Part shown: positions 53,443 to 62,313 of the stretch, piece by piece
Numbering within the stretch: position 1 is the stretch's first letter
Layout of the letters: the number at the start of each line of letters is the position of its first letter
Source: Chitinophaga alhagiae
Lineage (GTDB): Bacteria > Bacteroidota > Bacteroidia > Chitinophagales > Chitinophagaceae
Length of the DNA stretch: 64,000 nt
Reading direction: 5' to 3'
NCBI RefSeq assembly: GCF_003568665.1
Contig: NZ_QXMH01000003.1
Coordinates: 717,772-781,771, forward strand
Position numbers and translations under genes: made by a program
The notes under the pieces: generated by a model
What the model saw: only the letters and a program-made list of their open reading frames with translations
Database searches by the model: none
What the model was told of the DNA's origin: nothing

Positions 53443-54654
53443 ATGGACAAAGAACTATTCGATTTTGAAGCATTTAAGAAGCAGGCAGCGAACCGTTTGA
53501 AGAAGGGCGACATGCTTCTTAGTAAGGACGGGGTCCTTGCTCCGTTATTAAAAGAGTTCCTGGGAAGGGGCTTTAGAAGGCGAACTGGAAGCTCACATCG
53601 AAGATGAGGGCAAGTTGCAACAGAAAGAATCGCAAAGGTCGAAAGCAGGTTAAAACGCCCATCGGGTCTGTGGATATTGACCGGCCGAGAGACCGTAATA
53701 GTAGATTTGAGGCTGAGCTCATTGCCAAGCGGCACAAGACCCTCGGGGTTGACCTTGACCGCCAAATCATCGCCTTACACGCCCGGGAGCCAGTTACAGC
53801 GACATTCGCCATCATTTGATGGATATGTATGGTGTGGAGGCCTCTACGATCACCATCAGCCGCGTTACCGAAAGATCCTGCACCTGGTCCAGGAGTGGCG
53901 TAGCCGCCCGATGGAACGGGTTTATTCTTTTGTGTGGCTAGATGCCAGTCATTGCAAAGTTTCCCACGAAAGACGCGTTATCAGCCGCGCCGTATATTGT
54001 ATTGTCGGTCTCAACCAGGAGGGGTTATAAGGAGTTATTGGGAATGTATGTAGGCGAGAACGAAGGTACAAAATTCTGGCTGCAGGTACTGACCGGCTTG
54101 CAGAACCGTGGATTGCAGGATATTTTCATCGCCTGTATAGACAATCTCCGGCGCCTGGCTGACGCCATAGAGAGTATCTTTCTGCAAACCGAAGTTCAGT
54201 TATGTATAGTTCACCAGGCCCACAACTCTCAAAAGTACCTTTCCTACAAGGATGTAAAACCTTTTATGAAGGACCTTCAGAGCGTCTGCCGGGCAGCAAC
54301 AGCGGAACAGGCCGAGCTTAACCTAAGTCAGCTGGAGCCAATTGGGGACAGCGCTATCCCAAAGTTATCGAATCCTCGAGAAAGAACCGGCCCAGCCTAA
54401 GTAGCTACTTTTAATATAACAAGGATGTACGCAGGATCATGTACACACCCAATATCATCGAAGACTTTCATCGGCAACTACGGGCTGTCACCAAATCAAA
54501 AGGCGCCTTCCAGTCGGAAGGCGCCCTGATAAAAATCCTATTCCTGGACCAGGAGAATATATGTGCGAAATGGAATAAACCCACGCACAACTGGAACCGA
54601 ACACTAGCGCAGCTATCTATTATCTTTAATGATAGACTGAAACTTAATCTCTAA
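53443..54654 (+). pseudogene. IS256-family transposase, full length but frameshifted
   Basis: The region is 1212 bp, equal to a complete IS256 transposase of about 404 codons. It starts MDKELFDFEAFKKQAANRLK and ends LSIIFNDRLKLNL. The protein can be followed only by changing frame about six times (near 53563, 53600, 53790, 53870, 54025 and 54338), plus an in-frame TAA near 54410. Conserved pieces are TPIGSVDIDRPRDRNSRFE, WLDAS (first catalytic Asp), IFIACIDNL (second Asp) and IIEDFHRQLRAVTKSKGAF (Glu). It cannot make an active transposase. Clear terminal inverted repeats were not found. Confidence 0.9.
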
Positions 54655-55027
54655 CAATCCTGACGCTGTAATACTACCCGGCTAAAATAATATCACCATT
54701 AATGTAACCTTCACTCCACAAAACCATTGGAAAATCAACCATTCCGGTAAAATATAGCCACTTCACATTACAGCACAACAACATTTGTTAAAACAACAAA
54801 ATCAAAAGCATCTGCTATTGATATCCTAGCTATGCTATAGTAAGACAATAAATTTTTATATTTTTTTTCCACTGCCATGTATTTACAGTTCCAGAGCGTA
54901 GCTTTGATATCAAACAATAAAATTACAATTAAGCTTAAGGCATTTATCTAAATATTCAATAGCCCTGTCGTTAGAAAATAAAATTAAACCCAGCCTTCCC
55001 AAAAAGGTTAAAATCACTATTATCATA
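54655..55027. other. AT-rich non-coding gap, no gene seen
   Basis: These 373 bp after the IS256 remnant hold no ORF with recognisable features and no terminator-like hairpin. They presumably contain the promoter of the MauE/DoxX-like gene starting at 55028. Confidence 0.5.
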
Positions 55028-55483
55028 ATGAAGCAGAAAACTTTAGACGTTTCCAGTCAGCATACCAATTTTAGGTTAAAAAGGCTTACGCTTGAGTCGA
55101 TAATCGCAATTTTTCTTCTGCTTTGGATTTATGTTGGGGTTAGCAAATTACTAGATCTAACATCCTTTAGAATCCAGCTATTTAACTCCTCTATTTTTAA
55201 ACAACATGCAAGATTTATTTCACTTTTCATTCCTTTACTAGAGGTAGCTATCGCAATACTACTTCTAACAAAAACTCTACGGCTTGTCGGTTTATATTCA
55301 TCTTTTATTTTAATGTTTGTATTTACAGCATATGTCGCTTATCTGATGAAATTTGAACCCAATCTTCCTTGCAGTTGTGGTGGAATAATTTCCGACTTGA
55401 CTTGGCCTCAACACCTAATATTGAATATATTTTTAACTCTTTTGGCTGCTATCGGTATATATCTTCAAAAAAGAAACCCTTAG
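55028..55483 (+). CDS. MauE/DoxX-like redox-associated membrane protein
   Basis: The product is 151 residues with four hydrophobic segments (about residues 24-44, 65-85, 90-112 and 130-146). The loop before the last helix has LPCSCGGIISDLTW, a Cys-x-Cys-Gly motif as in MauE. MauE helps form disulfides in methylamine dehydrogenase together with MauD, a TlpA-like thioredoxin. The same combination occurs here: two TlpA-type proteins upstream and a small six-cysteine exported protein 153 bp downstream. An inner-membrane disulfide-handling role is inferred. The family name is my best match, not proven. Confidence 0.75.
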   Translation: MKQKTLDVSSQHTNFRLKRLTLESIIAIFLLLWIYVGVSKLLDLTSFRIQLFNSSIFKQHARFISLFIPLLEVAIAILLLTKTLRLVGLYSSFILMFVFTAYVAYLMKFEPNLPCSCGGIISDLTWPQHLILNIFLTLLAAIGIYLQKRNP

Positions 55484-55559
55484 GTGTCTTTATAGTATCT
55501 AAATAAGTAATCCACTATACTCATATTTCAAAACAATATTATCCCTTACCCACAATTTC

Positions 55560-55573
55560 TTGTTGTACAACAA
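55560..55573. promoter_or_regulatory. 14-bp palindrome upstream of the Cys-rich gene
   Basis: TTGTTGTACAACAA is perfectly symmetric and lies 63-76 bp before the ATG at 55636, where an operator would be expected. The regulator is unknown. Confidence 0.4.
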
Positions 55574-55635
55574 ACAAGTTTACCTGTCTTGCAAAAACAG
55601 GGAATTAAACCATTATTCACACAAAAACTTTTAAA

Positions 55636-56049
55636 ATGAAACACGTAAAAATTAGCTTTGCAGCTGTTGTTGCAATTGTCGCACTTGGGCTCACTGTAGC
55701 CACTAAGGCAAATTTTTCGGGGAAAGCTATTGTAGCCAACTGCTATAGGGCTGTAGACGTTACAGATGCAGCACCAGTTTCTCCTTCACTGGTTTCCTTA
55801 GATCCACTTTCATGCAATGCGGCAAAATCACAAATACTTACAGATCCGTATTTGGCAGTGGCTCCGACCATAGAGCCTTCCATCGCTTGCGTTGAGCAAT
55901 CCAACATTTTCTGCTGCGCCACTTTCGTCGAAGTTACCGATCCTAGTACTCCGAACTTTGATGAAATCCCTTTAGTTGACTTAGATGGACCTGGTGGTGA
56001 CCCCGCTCGTAAATGGGCAGTTTCAACTGTTTATTGCAAAATTCAATAG
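55636..56049 (+). CDS. Small exported six-cysteine protein of unknown function
   Basis: The product is 137 residues. The N-terminus MKHVKISFAAVVAIVALGLT... is a clear signal peptide, with likely processing near ATKA. The mature part has six cysteines (NCYRA, LSCNA, IACVE, FCCAT, VYCKI), enough for three disulfides, and an acidic Pro/Gly-rich segment (LVDLDGPGGDPARKW). The N-terminal style resembles the small DUF6520-type proteins found near MauE genes in Bacteroidota, but it is longer, so I do not assign it. It could be a substrate of the neighbouring MauE/TlpA proteins. A strong terminator follows. Confidence 0.75.
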   Translation: MKHVKISFAAVVAIVALGLTVATKANFSGKAIVANCYRAVDVTDAAPVSPSLVSLDPLSCNAAKSQILTDPYLAVAPTIEPSIACVEQSNIFCCATFVEVTDPSTPNFDEIPLVDLDGPGGDPARKWAVSTVYCKIQ

Positions 56050-56058
56050 AACAGCATA

Positions 56059-56128
56059 ACATATCGTTAAATAATACCCGACAGCTCCTCCGTCGGGTAT
56101 TATTTCTATTAAAAAGCTAACGATATGT
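56059..56128. terminator. Nested inverted repeats, bidirectional terminator
   Basis: The inner stem has AATAATACCCGAC (56070-56082) with GTCGGGTATTATT (56092-56104), flanked by A/T tracts. An outer perfect pair, ACATATCGTTA (56059-56069) and TAACGATATGT (56118-56128), encloses it and ends directly at the susD stop codon. It separates the convergent Cys-rich and susD genes. Confidence 0.8.
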
Positions 56129-57487
56129 CTAATGCTCCCATCCCATATTTTGTTGCAAATTCGTAACTTGTATAATCTCATTGGGAATAGGGAAAACATA
56201 CCTGTAACTTTGCGGATCCAATGTATAACTTACCCCTTTGACCTTTCTTATAATAGTAACGGCTGTTTCTGGCTCTAAATTTAGTCTTCTAAGATCCATC
56301 CATCTAACATTTCTAAGGATCAATTGTTTTCTGCGCTCCTGAAGAATGATCTCAAGCGCTTGTTTTTGGTTACTAGCTACTTTTGCGGTAAAAGTTGAAG
56401 TCCCATTTACTTTCTTCCACCTAGTTTCAAGTAATATATTTAAGGTATTCATAGACAAATCTACTTGTCCCAATCGAGCCAAACACTCACTTCTAGTAAG
56501 ATAAACCTCATCTAATGCAAGACCAGCAAAAACGTCTGTCGCACTATTTCCATATGTACCCTTAAACTGTATCCGACTTCCATTAACTTGAAAAAAAGTC
56601 TGCTTTCTCAAATCATCTTTCTCATACAAAGAAAAAAAACTTGAATCTATCAAATAATCAGTTACCAAAATAGGCATTGGAACATAATAATTAAAAAACA
56701 AGACTTCTTTATTAACCCCTATAAATTGGCTGGATGTAGGTATCGTATTATAGTCAATAAGCTGGTTCTTCAGATCCATACATTTGCTAGCATAATGCAG
56801 GGCGCTATCATACTTTTGCATTGAAAGGTATACACGAGAAATTAATGCAAAGCAAGCCGGCTGAGAGGCTCGGGTAACATAAAGTGGATCAATTGGAAGC
56901 TGAAAAGCAGCTTGTTTCAAATCTCCAATTATTTGTGCATATACTTCTGAAAGGCTGGAATGCACAGATGGCTGAGTAATGTCAGTTGTTAGACGAAGTG
57001 GCACGCTAAGTACAGCATCAGCAGTCGCTTGCCTATATACTGGGCTGAATGTTTGGACCAAATCAAAATATAATCTTGAGCGCTGGAATAGCGCCTGAGC
57101 GATTACATCATCGGCACCTGGCTCGTCTTTAATCTTCCTTGCTCCATCTAACACTACGTTCAAAGTTAAAATTGCATTATAAGGAGCATTCCAATCATTT
57201 ACATAGCCATCCACTTCATTGGTCCAAGTGTATGCATTTTGATAAGTTGTACCCATATAAGCATTCCAATCATTATCAGTATAATAATGACCGTCAGCTG
57301 CTATCTCTCCTTGAAAAACCGTTGATACAACATTCAAAACACTGGAATTATCTAGTAAAGCTTGAAAATCAGCAACCTTTAAGGGCACTGTCAAAGATTT
57401 ATCAGATTTAATATCCAGCCACTCCTTTGCACAAGACGACAACATTAATGCAACAAAGAATATAATATTTATTCGTTTTAGTTTCAT
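56129..57487 (-). CDS. SusD/RagB-like surface lipoprotein (AT-rich)
   Basis: The product is 452 residues. The N-terminus MKLKRINIIFFVALMLSSCA has a lipobox cysteine near residue 19. SusD elements include VADFQALLDNSSVL, the TPR-like VIAQALFQRSRLYFDLVQTF, and the RagB C-terminal YRYVFPIPNEIIQVTNLQQN. It lies 46 bp after the SusC gene, its partner. It is shorter than the other two SusD proteins and strongly AT-rich, like the SusC barrel part. Peptide rather than glycan uptake is possible, given the thioredoxin-rich setting, but unproven. Confidence 0.93.
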   Translation of the reverse strand: MKLKRINIIFFVALMLSSCAKEWLDIKSDKSLTVPLKVADFQALLDNSSVLNVVSTVFQGEIAADGHYYTDNDWNAYMGTTYQNAYTWTNEVDGYVNDWNAPYNAILTLNVVLDGARKIKDEPGADDVIAQALFQRSRLYFDLVQTFSPVYRQATADAVLSVPLRLTTDITQPSVHSSLSEVYAQIIGDLKQAAFQLPIDPLYVTRASQPACFALISRVYLSMQKYDSALHYASKCMDLKNQLIDYNTIPTSSQFIGVNKEVLFFNYYVPMPILVTDYLIDSSFFSLYEKDDLRKQTFFQVNGSRIQFKGTYGNSATDVFAGLALDEVYLTRSECLARLGQVDLSMNTLNILLETRWKKVNGTSTFTAKVASNQKQALEIILQERRKQLILRNVRWMDLRRLNLEPETAVTIIRKVKGVSYTLDPQSYRYVFPIPNEIIQVTNLQQNMGWEH

Positions 57488-57533
57488 ACTCTATATTTAA
57501 GATAGATATACCTATTAAAATGAAGCTGCGCTG

Positions 57534-60500
57534 CTACAATTTAACGTTTAATCCTATAGCTATACTTCTCTGCCTAGGGCGCATGTAATTCTCGGGGTCA
57601 ATATCAATTTTGTTGGCTTTCCATATTATTCCAAGGTTACTTGCATATAGGTAAACATCCGCAGATGAAAACGGAAGTTTGTTATCATACTTTCTATAAA
57701 CGCTATAGGCTAACCGGATGTCTTGCAGTCGAATAAAATCGCCACGTTCAATTAAAACTTCTGACATTCCATAAAAATTATAATAGTTGTTTGGAGTACT
57801 GGGTATAGCTGGAACATTAGTCTTTTTCTCATCGCCAGGCTTCTTCCATCTTAAGGCATAATCGGAGTGCCCTCCCCAGTTAGTCAATAAGCTACTGTAG
57901 TTTATCGAGGACCTCCTAAAATAGGATCCGAACTTATAAGCTATATTCATTGAAACTGAAATACCATGGTAACTCCACGAATTCATAAAAGCGCCAAACA
58001 AGGGAGGTCTTACATCCCCTATGTAAACTAGATCTTTCGGCAAAGTGTTATTTCCGCTGAGTACTATATTGAACGGTGCTATAGTATCAGCTACATAACC
58101 CAAGGGGCTACCCGTTTTTGAATCGAGCCCTCCCCAACGATAAGCGTACAATTTATACAACGGTTTTCCCACAATTGGCGTCCCCCCACTTAAATAGCTT
58201 ATAGCACGCTCGAGCACCGACTCTCCTGCATTATAATTAGTCACCTTATCTGTATTATAGCTTATCTGAAAACCAGCAGTCCATTTGATATTTTTATCCA
58301 GTATTAACGCATTTAAAATCAGATCGATTCCCTTCCCAGTCATAGACGCATAATTTCCTGTATAGCTTTGAACCCCTGTTGTGGGTTCAGACTGGATCAC
58401 ACCAATCAAGTTTATCCCCTTCTTTTGGTATACATCAACTGAGCCATCCAGCCTCCTATTCTTAGATGAAAAATCGATGCCAATATTGCTCGTTTGAACT
58501 TTCTCCCATGTCAATCCAGGATTGGGCGGCGTTCGCAATCCAGAATAAGAAGCCCCATCGTTATATATTCCGTCTCCAGGTTGCAAATTAGTAGTAGGCA
58601 TTGCTGTCGCATTATTATTTAGGTTCCCATTATATCCATATGTTGCGCGTACCTTCAACTTTGGTATAAGACGAAATCTATAAAACTTTTCCTCGGATAA
58701 ACTCCAAGCGAACCCAGCAGACCATAGTGGTATGCTTCGTTGATTGCTCTTAACCCCAAAATAGTTGCTCCCGTCAATACGCCCACTGATAGAAGCGTTG
58801 TATTTTCCCCTAAAAATGTAGGCAGCATTCCCGTAGTAGCTTAGAAATCTATTTAATGTTCCAACTAAAGCATTTCCATCGGGGATTCGCGTATTTCCAA
58901 TAGGCCGATTTACATAGAGTCCTTTGTAATCCATTGTGGTATTATAAGAGAATATCTGAGGATCATAACCATATTTTCTACCTGTATTTGATTCATAAAT
59001 GAACTCTCTTCCTTCTGTACCTAGAATACCAAATACCGAATGTTCTCTCCATGTTTTGTTAAAATTCAGCTGCGCACGCAAATTCCATATCCGCCTGGTT
59101 GCAGTTACATAATCGAGTATTCCTCCACGTGGAACTGGATATTGAACCCTGCCCATCCCATCCCTAGACATATATCTGTTTATTAGATTCCTAGTAAGAA
59201 ACGTTTCCTCACTATAGTAAAACTCATTGTCTATTGAGCTGTTTTCATATTGCCCTCTTACTTCTGCTGATAGTCCAGGCAGAACATTGTACTTAATACC
59301 ACCACCAATTCTAGTATTAAATAATTTGGCTATATTATCTGCCGAATTCAATTCATCAATCGGATTGTAATGCCAATCTAGGAGACCAGGAATATTGACA
59401 GTATCTAGATATTTCGCTCTGAGTGTGCCCGTCGTAGGCGTATGTATAAGGCTTCCTCCAGCATCTACAAAAGGTGTATATGGCGCAGCCTTCTTACCGC
59501 CATCAGCGATATATCTCAAGTAATCATATCCATTGTTTTGAGAAATGCTTTGTGCGTATGTTATAAAGGTATTTATCTCGACTTTTTCATTCGGTTTGAA
59601 TGAATTTTCCATTCTAAAAGTAAATCTCTCTAACGCATCCCTTTTGAGATAACCTCTATTATTATCATAACCAATTGATCCATAATAGCTGCTCTTTCCT
59701 CCTCCTCCGCTCACATTAACATTATATTGCTGATTAATTGAAGTTTGCATTAGGTGTTTTTCTATATCGTCTCGCACGTCGTGCATGGCCATCCCATCCA
59801 ATTGCCTCTCAGCTTCGGCTTGCGATAGCTCACCTCGCTTCTGAGCAAGTAAAATTTCTATTGCAGGCGATACAATAGGATATGAATACGTCGGAGAAAA
59901 AGGGCCGTTGTAGGCATTATAGAATCCACTATTAAAAAGTTGCTTTTCATATTCAATAGCATCCTTTGACGAAATAATGTTCAATTTTTTCAGGTCGGGC
60001 CTTTCCGTGACATTTACACTCGCATTAAATTGAAGTGATAATTTTTTGTTTAATGCTCCCTTCTTTGTTGTGACCACTATTACTCCATTTCCTGACCTGG
60101 CACCCCATATTGATGCAGCTGCCGCGTCTCTAAGAACTGTTACTGATTCTACATCGTTAGGATTGATGTTATCTAACGCTATTGCAGCAGCGCCCTTTCC
60201 GGTGCCCTCGTCGTATGGAAATCCATCTATAACAACGAGCGGAACCATATTTGCGTGTATAGTGCTCAAACCACGAATGGAAATATTCGTTCCTATTCCT
60301 CCTTCAGTTTTTAGACTATTCGTCACATTCAATAGTCTGTCCAATAAATTGGTGGACACGGACCTATTAATAGTTACATTGTCAATCTTAACAAAACTCC
60401 CCGTCGCACGCTCCTTCGGAATATCCTGGTACCCCGTCGACACCACCTCCACCCCCTTGATCTCTCGTATCAAAGTATCCAACTTAATCTGCACATCCCG

Positions 60501-61082
60501 CTGCCCCTGTATCTTCATCTGCACACTTTCAAACCCAATCGACGAAACCTGTATCACCCCGTTCATCGGCATATTCGTAAAATAAAACCTCCCCTCCCCA
60601 TCCGTACTCTGCCCCCTGCTCTGCCCTTTCAGCGAAACCGTAGCCCCCGGGATCGGGTTCCCGCTCTTGTCCGTCACTACCCCCCTAACGTCTATCTTCG
60701 GTATGCTATCGGTTGCAGAAACTCTCTCAATTTGAGAGGCCGGCTTGCTATCCTTCAAAATCACGATCCCCCCGCCCCTGATCACCCACCGCAAGTTCCG
60801 CTTCCCCAGCAGCTCCCGCAGCACATCGCCGAGTTGCTCCCGTTTAAAGTCCACGGAAACCTTTTCGTTCTTGTCAAGCACCTGCGTAGAATACGTGAAT
60901 GAAAAACCTGTCTGAGCCTCTATGCGGAGAAAAACATCTTCCATTGGAGCGTTATTGACCTTGAGGGTCACCAGGGCGGCACTGTCCTGGTTGGTGGCGG
61001 CATTTACCTGTACAGTTAATGCCATAAAGGCAATAAAGAGCCATTTCCCACGAAGGGAAGCGATGCGGTAGAGAGACATCAT
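57534..61082 (-). CDS. SusC-like TonB-dependent transducer with STN domain, mosaic gene
   Basis: The product is 1182 residues. After a signal segment comes an STN domain (about residues 38-112, VNNAPMEDVFLRIEAQTGFS). A CarboxypepD_reg domain follows (about 130-205, RGVVTDKSGNPIPGATVSLK), then the SusC motif EVVSTGYQDIPKERATGSF, the plug (LVVIDGFPYDEG, AASIWGARSGNGVIVVTT) and a barrel ending SIAIGLNVKL. STN domains signal to FecR anti-sigma factors, and an ECF sigma gene lies 178 bp upstream. Base composition changes sharply at about 60,395 (residue about 229): GC-rich before, AT-rich after. The N-terminal signalling part and the receptor body therefore appear to have different origins. Confidence 0.94.
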   Translation of the reverse strand: MMSLYRIASLRGKWLFIAFMALTVQVNAATNQDSAALVTLKVNNAPMEDVFLRIEAQTGFSFTYSTQVLDKNEKVSVDFKREQLGDVLRELLGKRNLRWVIRGGGIVILKDSKPASQIERVSATDSIPKIDVRGVVTDKSGNPIPGATVSLKGQSRGQSTDGEGRFYFTNMPMNGVIQVSSIGFESVQMKIQGQRDVQIKLDTLIREIKGVEVVSTGYQDIPKERATGSFVKIDNVTINRSVSTNLLDRLLNVTNSLKTEGGIGTNISIRGLSTIHANMVPLVVIDGFPYDEGTGKGAAAIALDNINPNDVESVTVLRDAAAASIWGARSGNGVIVVTTKKGALNKKLSLQFNASVNVTERPDLKKLNIISSKDAIEYEKQLFNSGFYNAYNGPFSPTYSYPIVSPAIEILLAQKRGELSQAEAERQLDGMAMHDVRDDIEKHLMQTSINQQYNVNVSGGGGKSSYYGSIGYDNNRGYLKRDALERFTFRMENSFKPNEKVEINTFITYAQSISQNNGYDYLRYIADGGKKAAPYTPFVDAGGSLIHTPTTGTLRAKYLDTVNIPGLLDWHYNPIDELNSADNIAKLFNTRIGGGIKYNVLPGLSAEVRGQYENSSIDNEFYYSEETFLTRNLINRYMSRDGMGRVQYPVPRGGILDYVTATRRIWNLRAQLNFNKTWREHSVFGILGTEGREFIYESNTGRKYGYDPQIFSYNTTMDYKGLYVNRPIGNTRIPDGNALVGTLNRFLSYYGNAAYIFRGKYNASISGRIDGSNYFGVKSNQRSIPLWSAGFAWSLSEEKFYRFRLIPKLKVRATYGYNGNLNNNATAMPTTNLQPGDGIYNDGASYSGLRTPPNPGLTWEKVQTSNIGIDFSSKNRRLDGSVDVYQKKGINLIGVIQSEPTTGVQSYTGNYASMTGKGIDLILNALILDKNIKWTAGFQISYNTDKVTNYNAGESVLERAISYLSGGTPIVGKPLYKLYAYRWGGLDSKTGSPLGYVADTIAPFNIVLSGNNTLPKDLVYIGDVRPPLFGAFMNSWSYHGISVSMNIAYKFGSYFRRSSINYSSLLTNWGGHSDYALRWKKPGDEKKTNVPAIPSTPNNYYNFYGMSEVLIERGDFIRLQDIRLAYSVYRKYDNKLPFSSADVYLYASNLGIIWKANKIDIDPENYMRPRQRSIAIGLNVKL

Positions 61083-61115
61083 CGAAGAGGTGTTTGCTAG
61101 TTCTGAAAATTATTT

Positions 61116-61227
61116 ACTAAGTCTTAGATGAATGACTAAGTCTATCGGGGTGAAAGACTATCATACATTTTCAAAAGAATTTACTATTTTCTAAAAAATG
61201 CTCTAAAAAACCGGCAATTCTTTTGAA
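61116..61227. promoter_or_regulatory. Direct and inverted repeats in the sigma-susC spacer
   Basis: ACTAAGTCT occurs at 61116-61124 and 61135-61143 (19 bp apart). TTCAAAAGAATT (61170-61181) and AATTCTTTTGAA (61216-61227) are perfect inverted 12-mers. They lie in the 178-bp spacer upstream of susC, so they may be binding sites or an attenuating hairpin. Confidence 0.45.
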
Positions 61228-61260
61228 TTTTCAAACTTTTTCTCAGTACGATTTAGCGTT

Positions 61261-61854
61261 CTAAAACTTAATAAACGTTACCACCAAAGCCATTTGGAGA
61301 AGGGTCTGAAAATAAGCCTCATACTTCTCAATATTTTTCCGGGCCAGCCGCAAGTGTGTTTTCACGGTGTTCCGGCTCACTTTCATGATAGATGCAATAT
61401 CGTTGTAACAGTGCTTTTCAACATACGCCAGCCGCATGGCGGTCTGCTGCTGGTAACTGAGGGTGGAGAGTATTTTGTCCCGGAGAGATTTTTCGTATTC
61501 TTCTATAGCGGGCTGGTACGTGACCGGTTCACCTGAGTTGGGGAAAGCGGCGTGCTCGTCCATAAAGAACTGGGACCGGTAACGCCTGATGCGTTTTTGT
61601 TTGTTCAGGTGAATAATGCATAGGTTATGAATGCCCTTTTGCAGATAGTACTTGAGCTGTGTAACCTGCTCCCACTTGCTGAAACGCAACACGTGGTTCA
61701 CAAAAAAATCCTGTACCATTTCTTCGGCCTCCAGCTTGTCTTGCAAGATCTGGTACGCCCGTGCAAATAACAGTTTCGCATATTTCCGGTACACAGCGCT
61801 GTATGCCTCTTCCTTTCTTTTGGCCAGCCCTTCCAGTATAAATACATCTTCCAT
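61261..61854 (-). CDS. ECF RNA polymerase sigma factor
   Basis: The product is 197 residues. Region 2 has EAEEMVQDFFVNHVLRFSKW (about residues 42-61) and the following YYLQKGIHNLCIIHLNKQKR. Region 4 has YNDIASIMKVSRNTVKTHLRLARKNI (split), a helix-turn-helix. It should direct transcription of the STN-type susC gene 178 bp downstream, in a pathway with FecR. Unusually, the nearest FecR gene is upstream of it, not downstream, and is separated by 459 bp and a terminator. It has no obvious promoter consensus in the gap. Confidence 0.93.
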   Translation of the reverse strand: MEDVFILEGLAKRKEEAYSAVYRKYAKLLFARAYQILQDKLEAEEMVQDFFVNHVLRFSKWEQVTQLKYYLQKGIHNLCIIHLNKQKRIRRYRSQFFMDEHAAFPNSGEPVTYQPAIEEYEKSLRDKILSTLSYQQQTAMRLAYVEKHCYNDIASIMKVSRNTVKTHLRLARKNIEKYEAYFQTLLQMALVVTFIKF

Positions 61855-62227
61855 ACCCTGATAACGAGGTTAGATTTTAGTAAAATGATGACGGGTGTTG
61901 AACGGATGAAGTTAATCCGATAATAAACTCAGGGATTGTTTTGGAATTTTTGTCAGAGGGCTACTTGCGAGAGAAACGAGTCTAATGGTTCCGTTTTCTA
62001 CAACAATGAATAAAAATAGACATTGTTAAAATACGACTGCAATATGTTAATTTGATGATTCACTTTTTGTTAACTTAACGTTAATAAGGGTTGGCCAGGT
62101 GTCCGGCCATTTTTGCTCACATTCCGCTACAACCTGCTACCACCGATACTTTCAGCCAATTGTGGAAAAATACCTAAAAAATAAAGTTGGTTTACTTCAC
62201 CCTGTTTTTGAGGCGTTTTTACAAAAA
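61855..62227. other. Gap upstream of the sigma gene, no gene seen
   Basis: This is the AT-rich part of the 459-bp spacer between the sigma and FecR genes. TATTTTTA on the minus strand near 62010 is a near match to the -7 consensus. No ORF or other hairpin was recognised. Confidence 0.4.
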
Positions 62228-62257
62228 AATACCAGGCCTGGAAAGGCCCGGTGTATT
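62228..62257 (-). terminator. Terminator of the FecR gene
   Basis: On the minus strand, ATACACCGGGCC pairs imperfectly with GGCCTGGTAT and is followed by TTTTTTT. It lies about 57 bp after the FecR stop, so FecR and the downstream sigma gene are probably not co-transcribed. Confidence 0.7.
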
Positions 62258-62313
62258 TTTATGTGCTAAATGTACTTATAGAACTATCAGGGGAAAAGAA
62301 CCCTGTTTAAGCT

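Noticed and set aside
53360..54700. Terminal inverted repeats of the IS256 remnant
   Set aside because: Only weak similarity (AGCGTGTCAG-like pieces) between the two ends. Not enough to call element boundaries or a target-site duplication.
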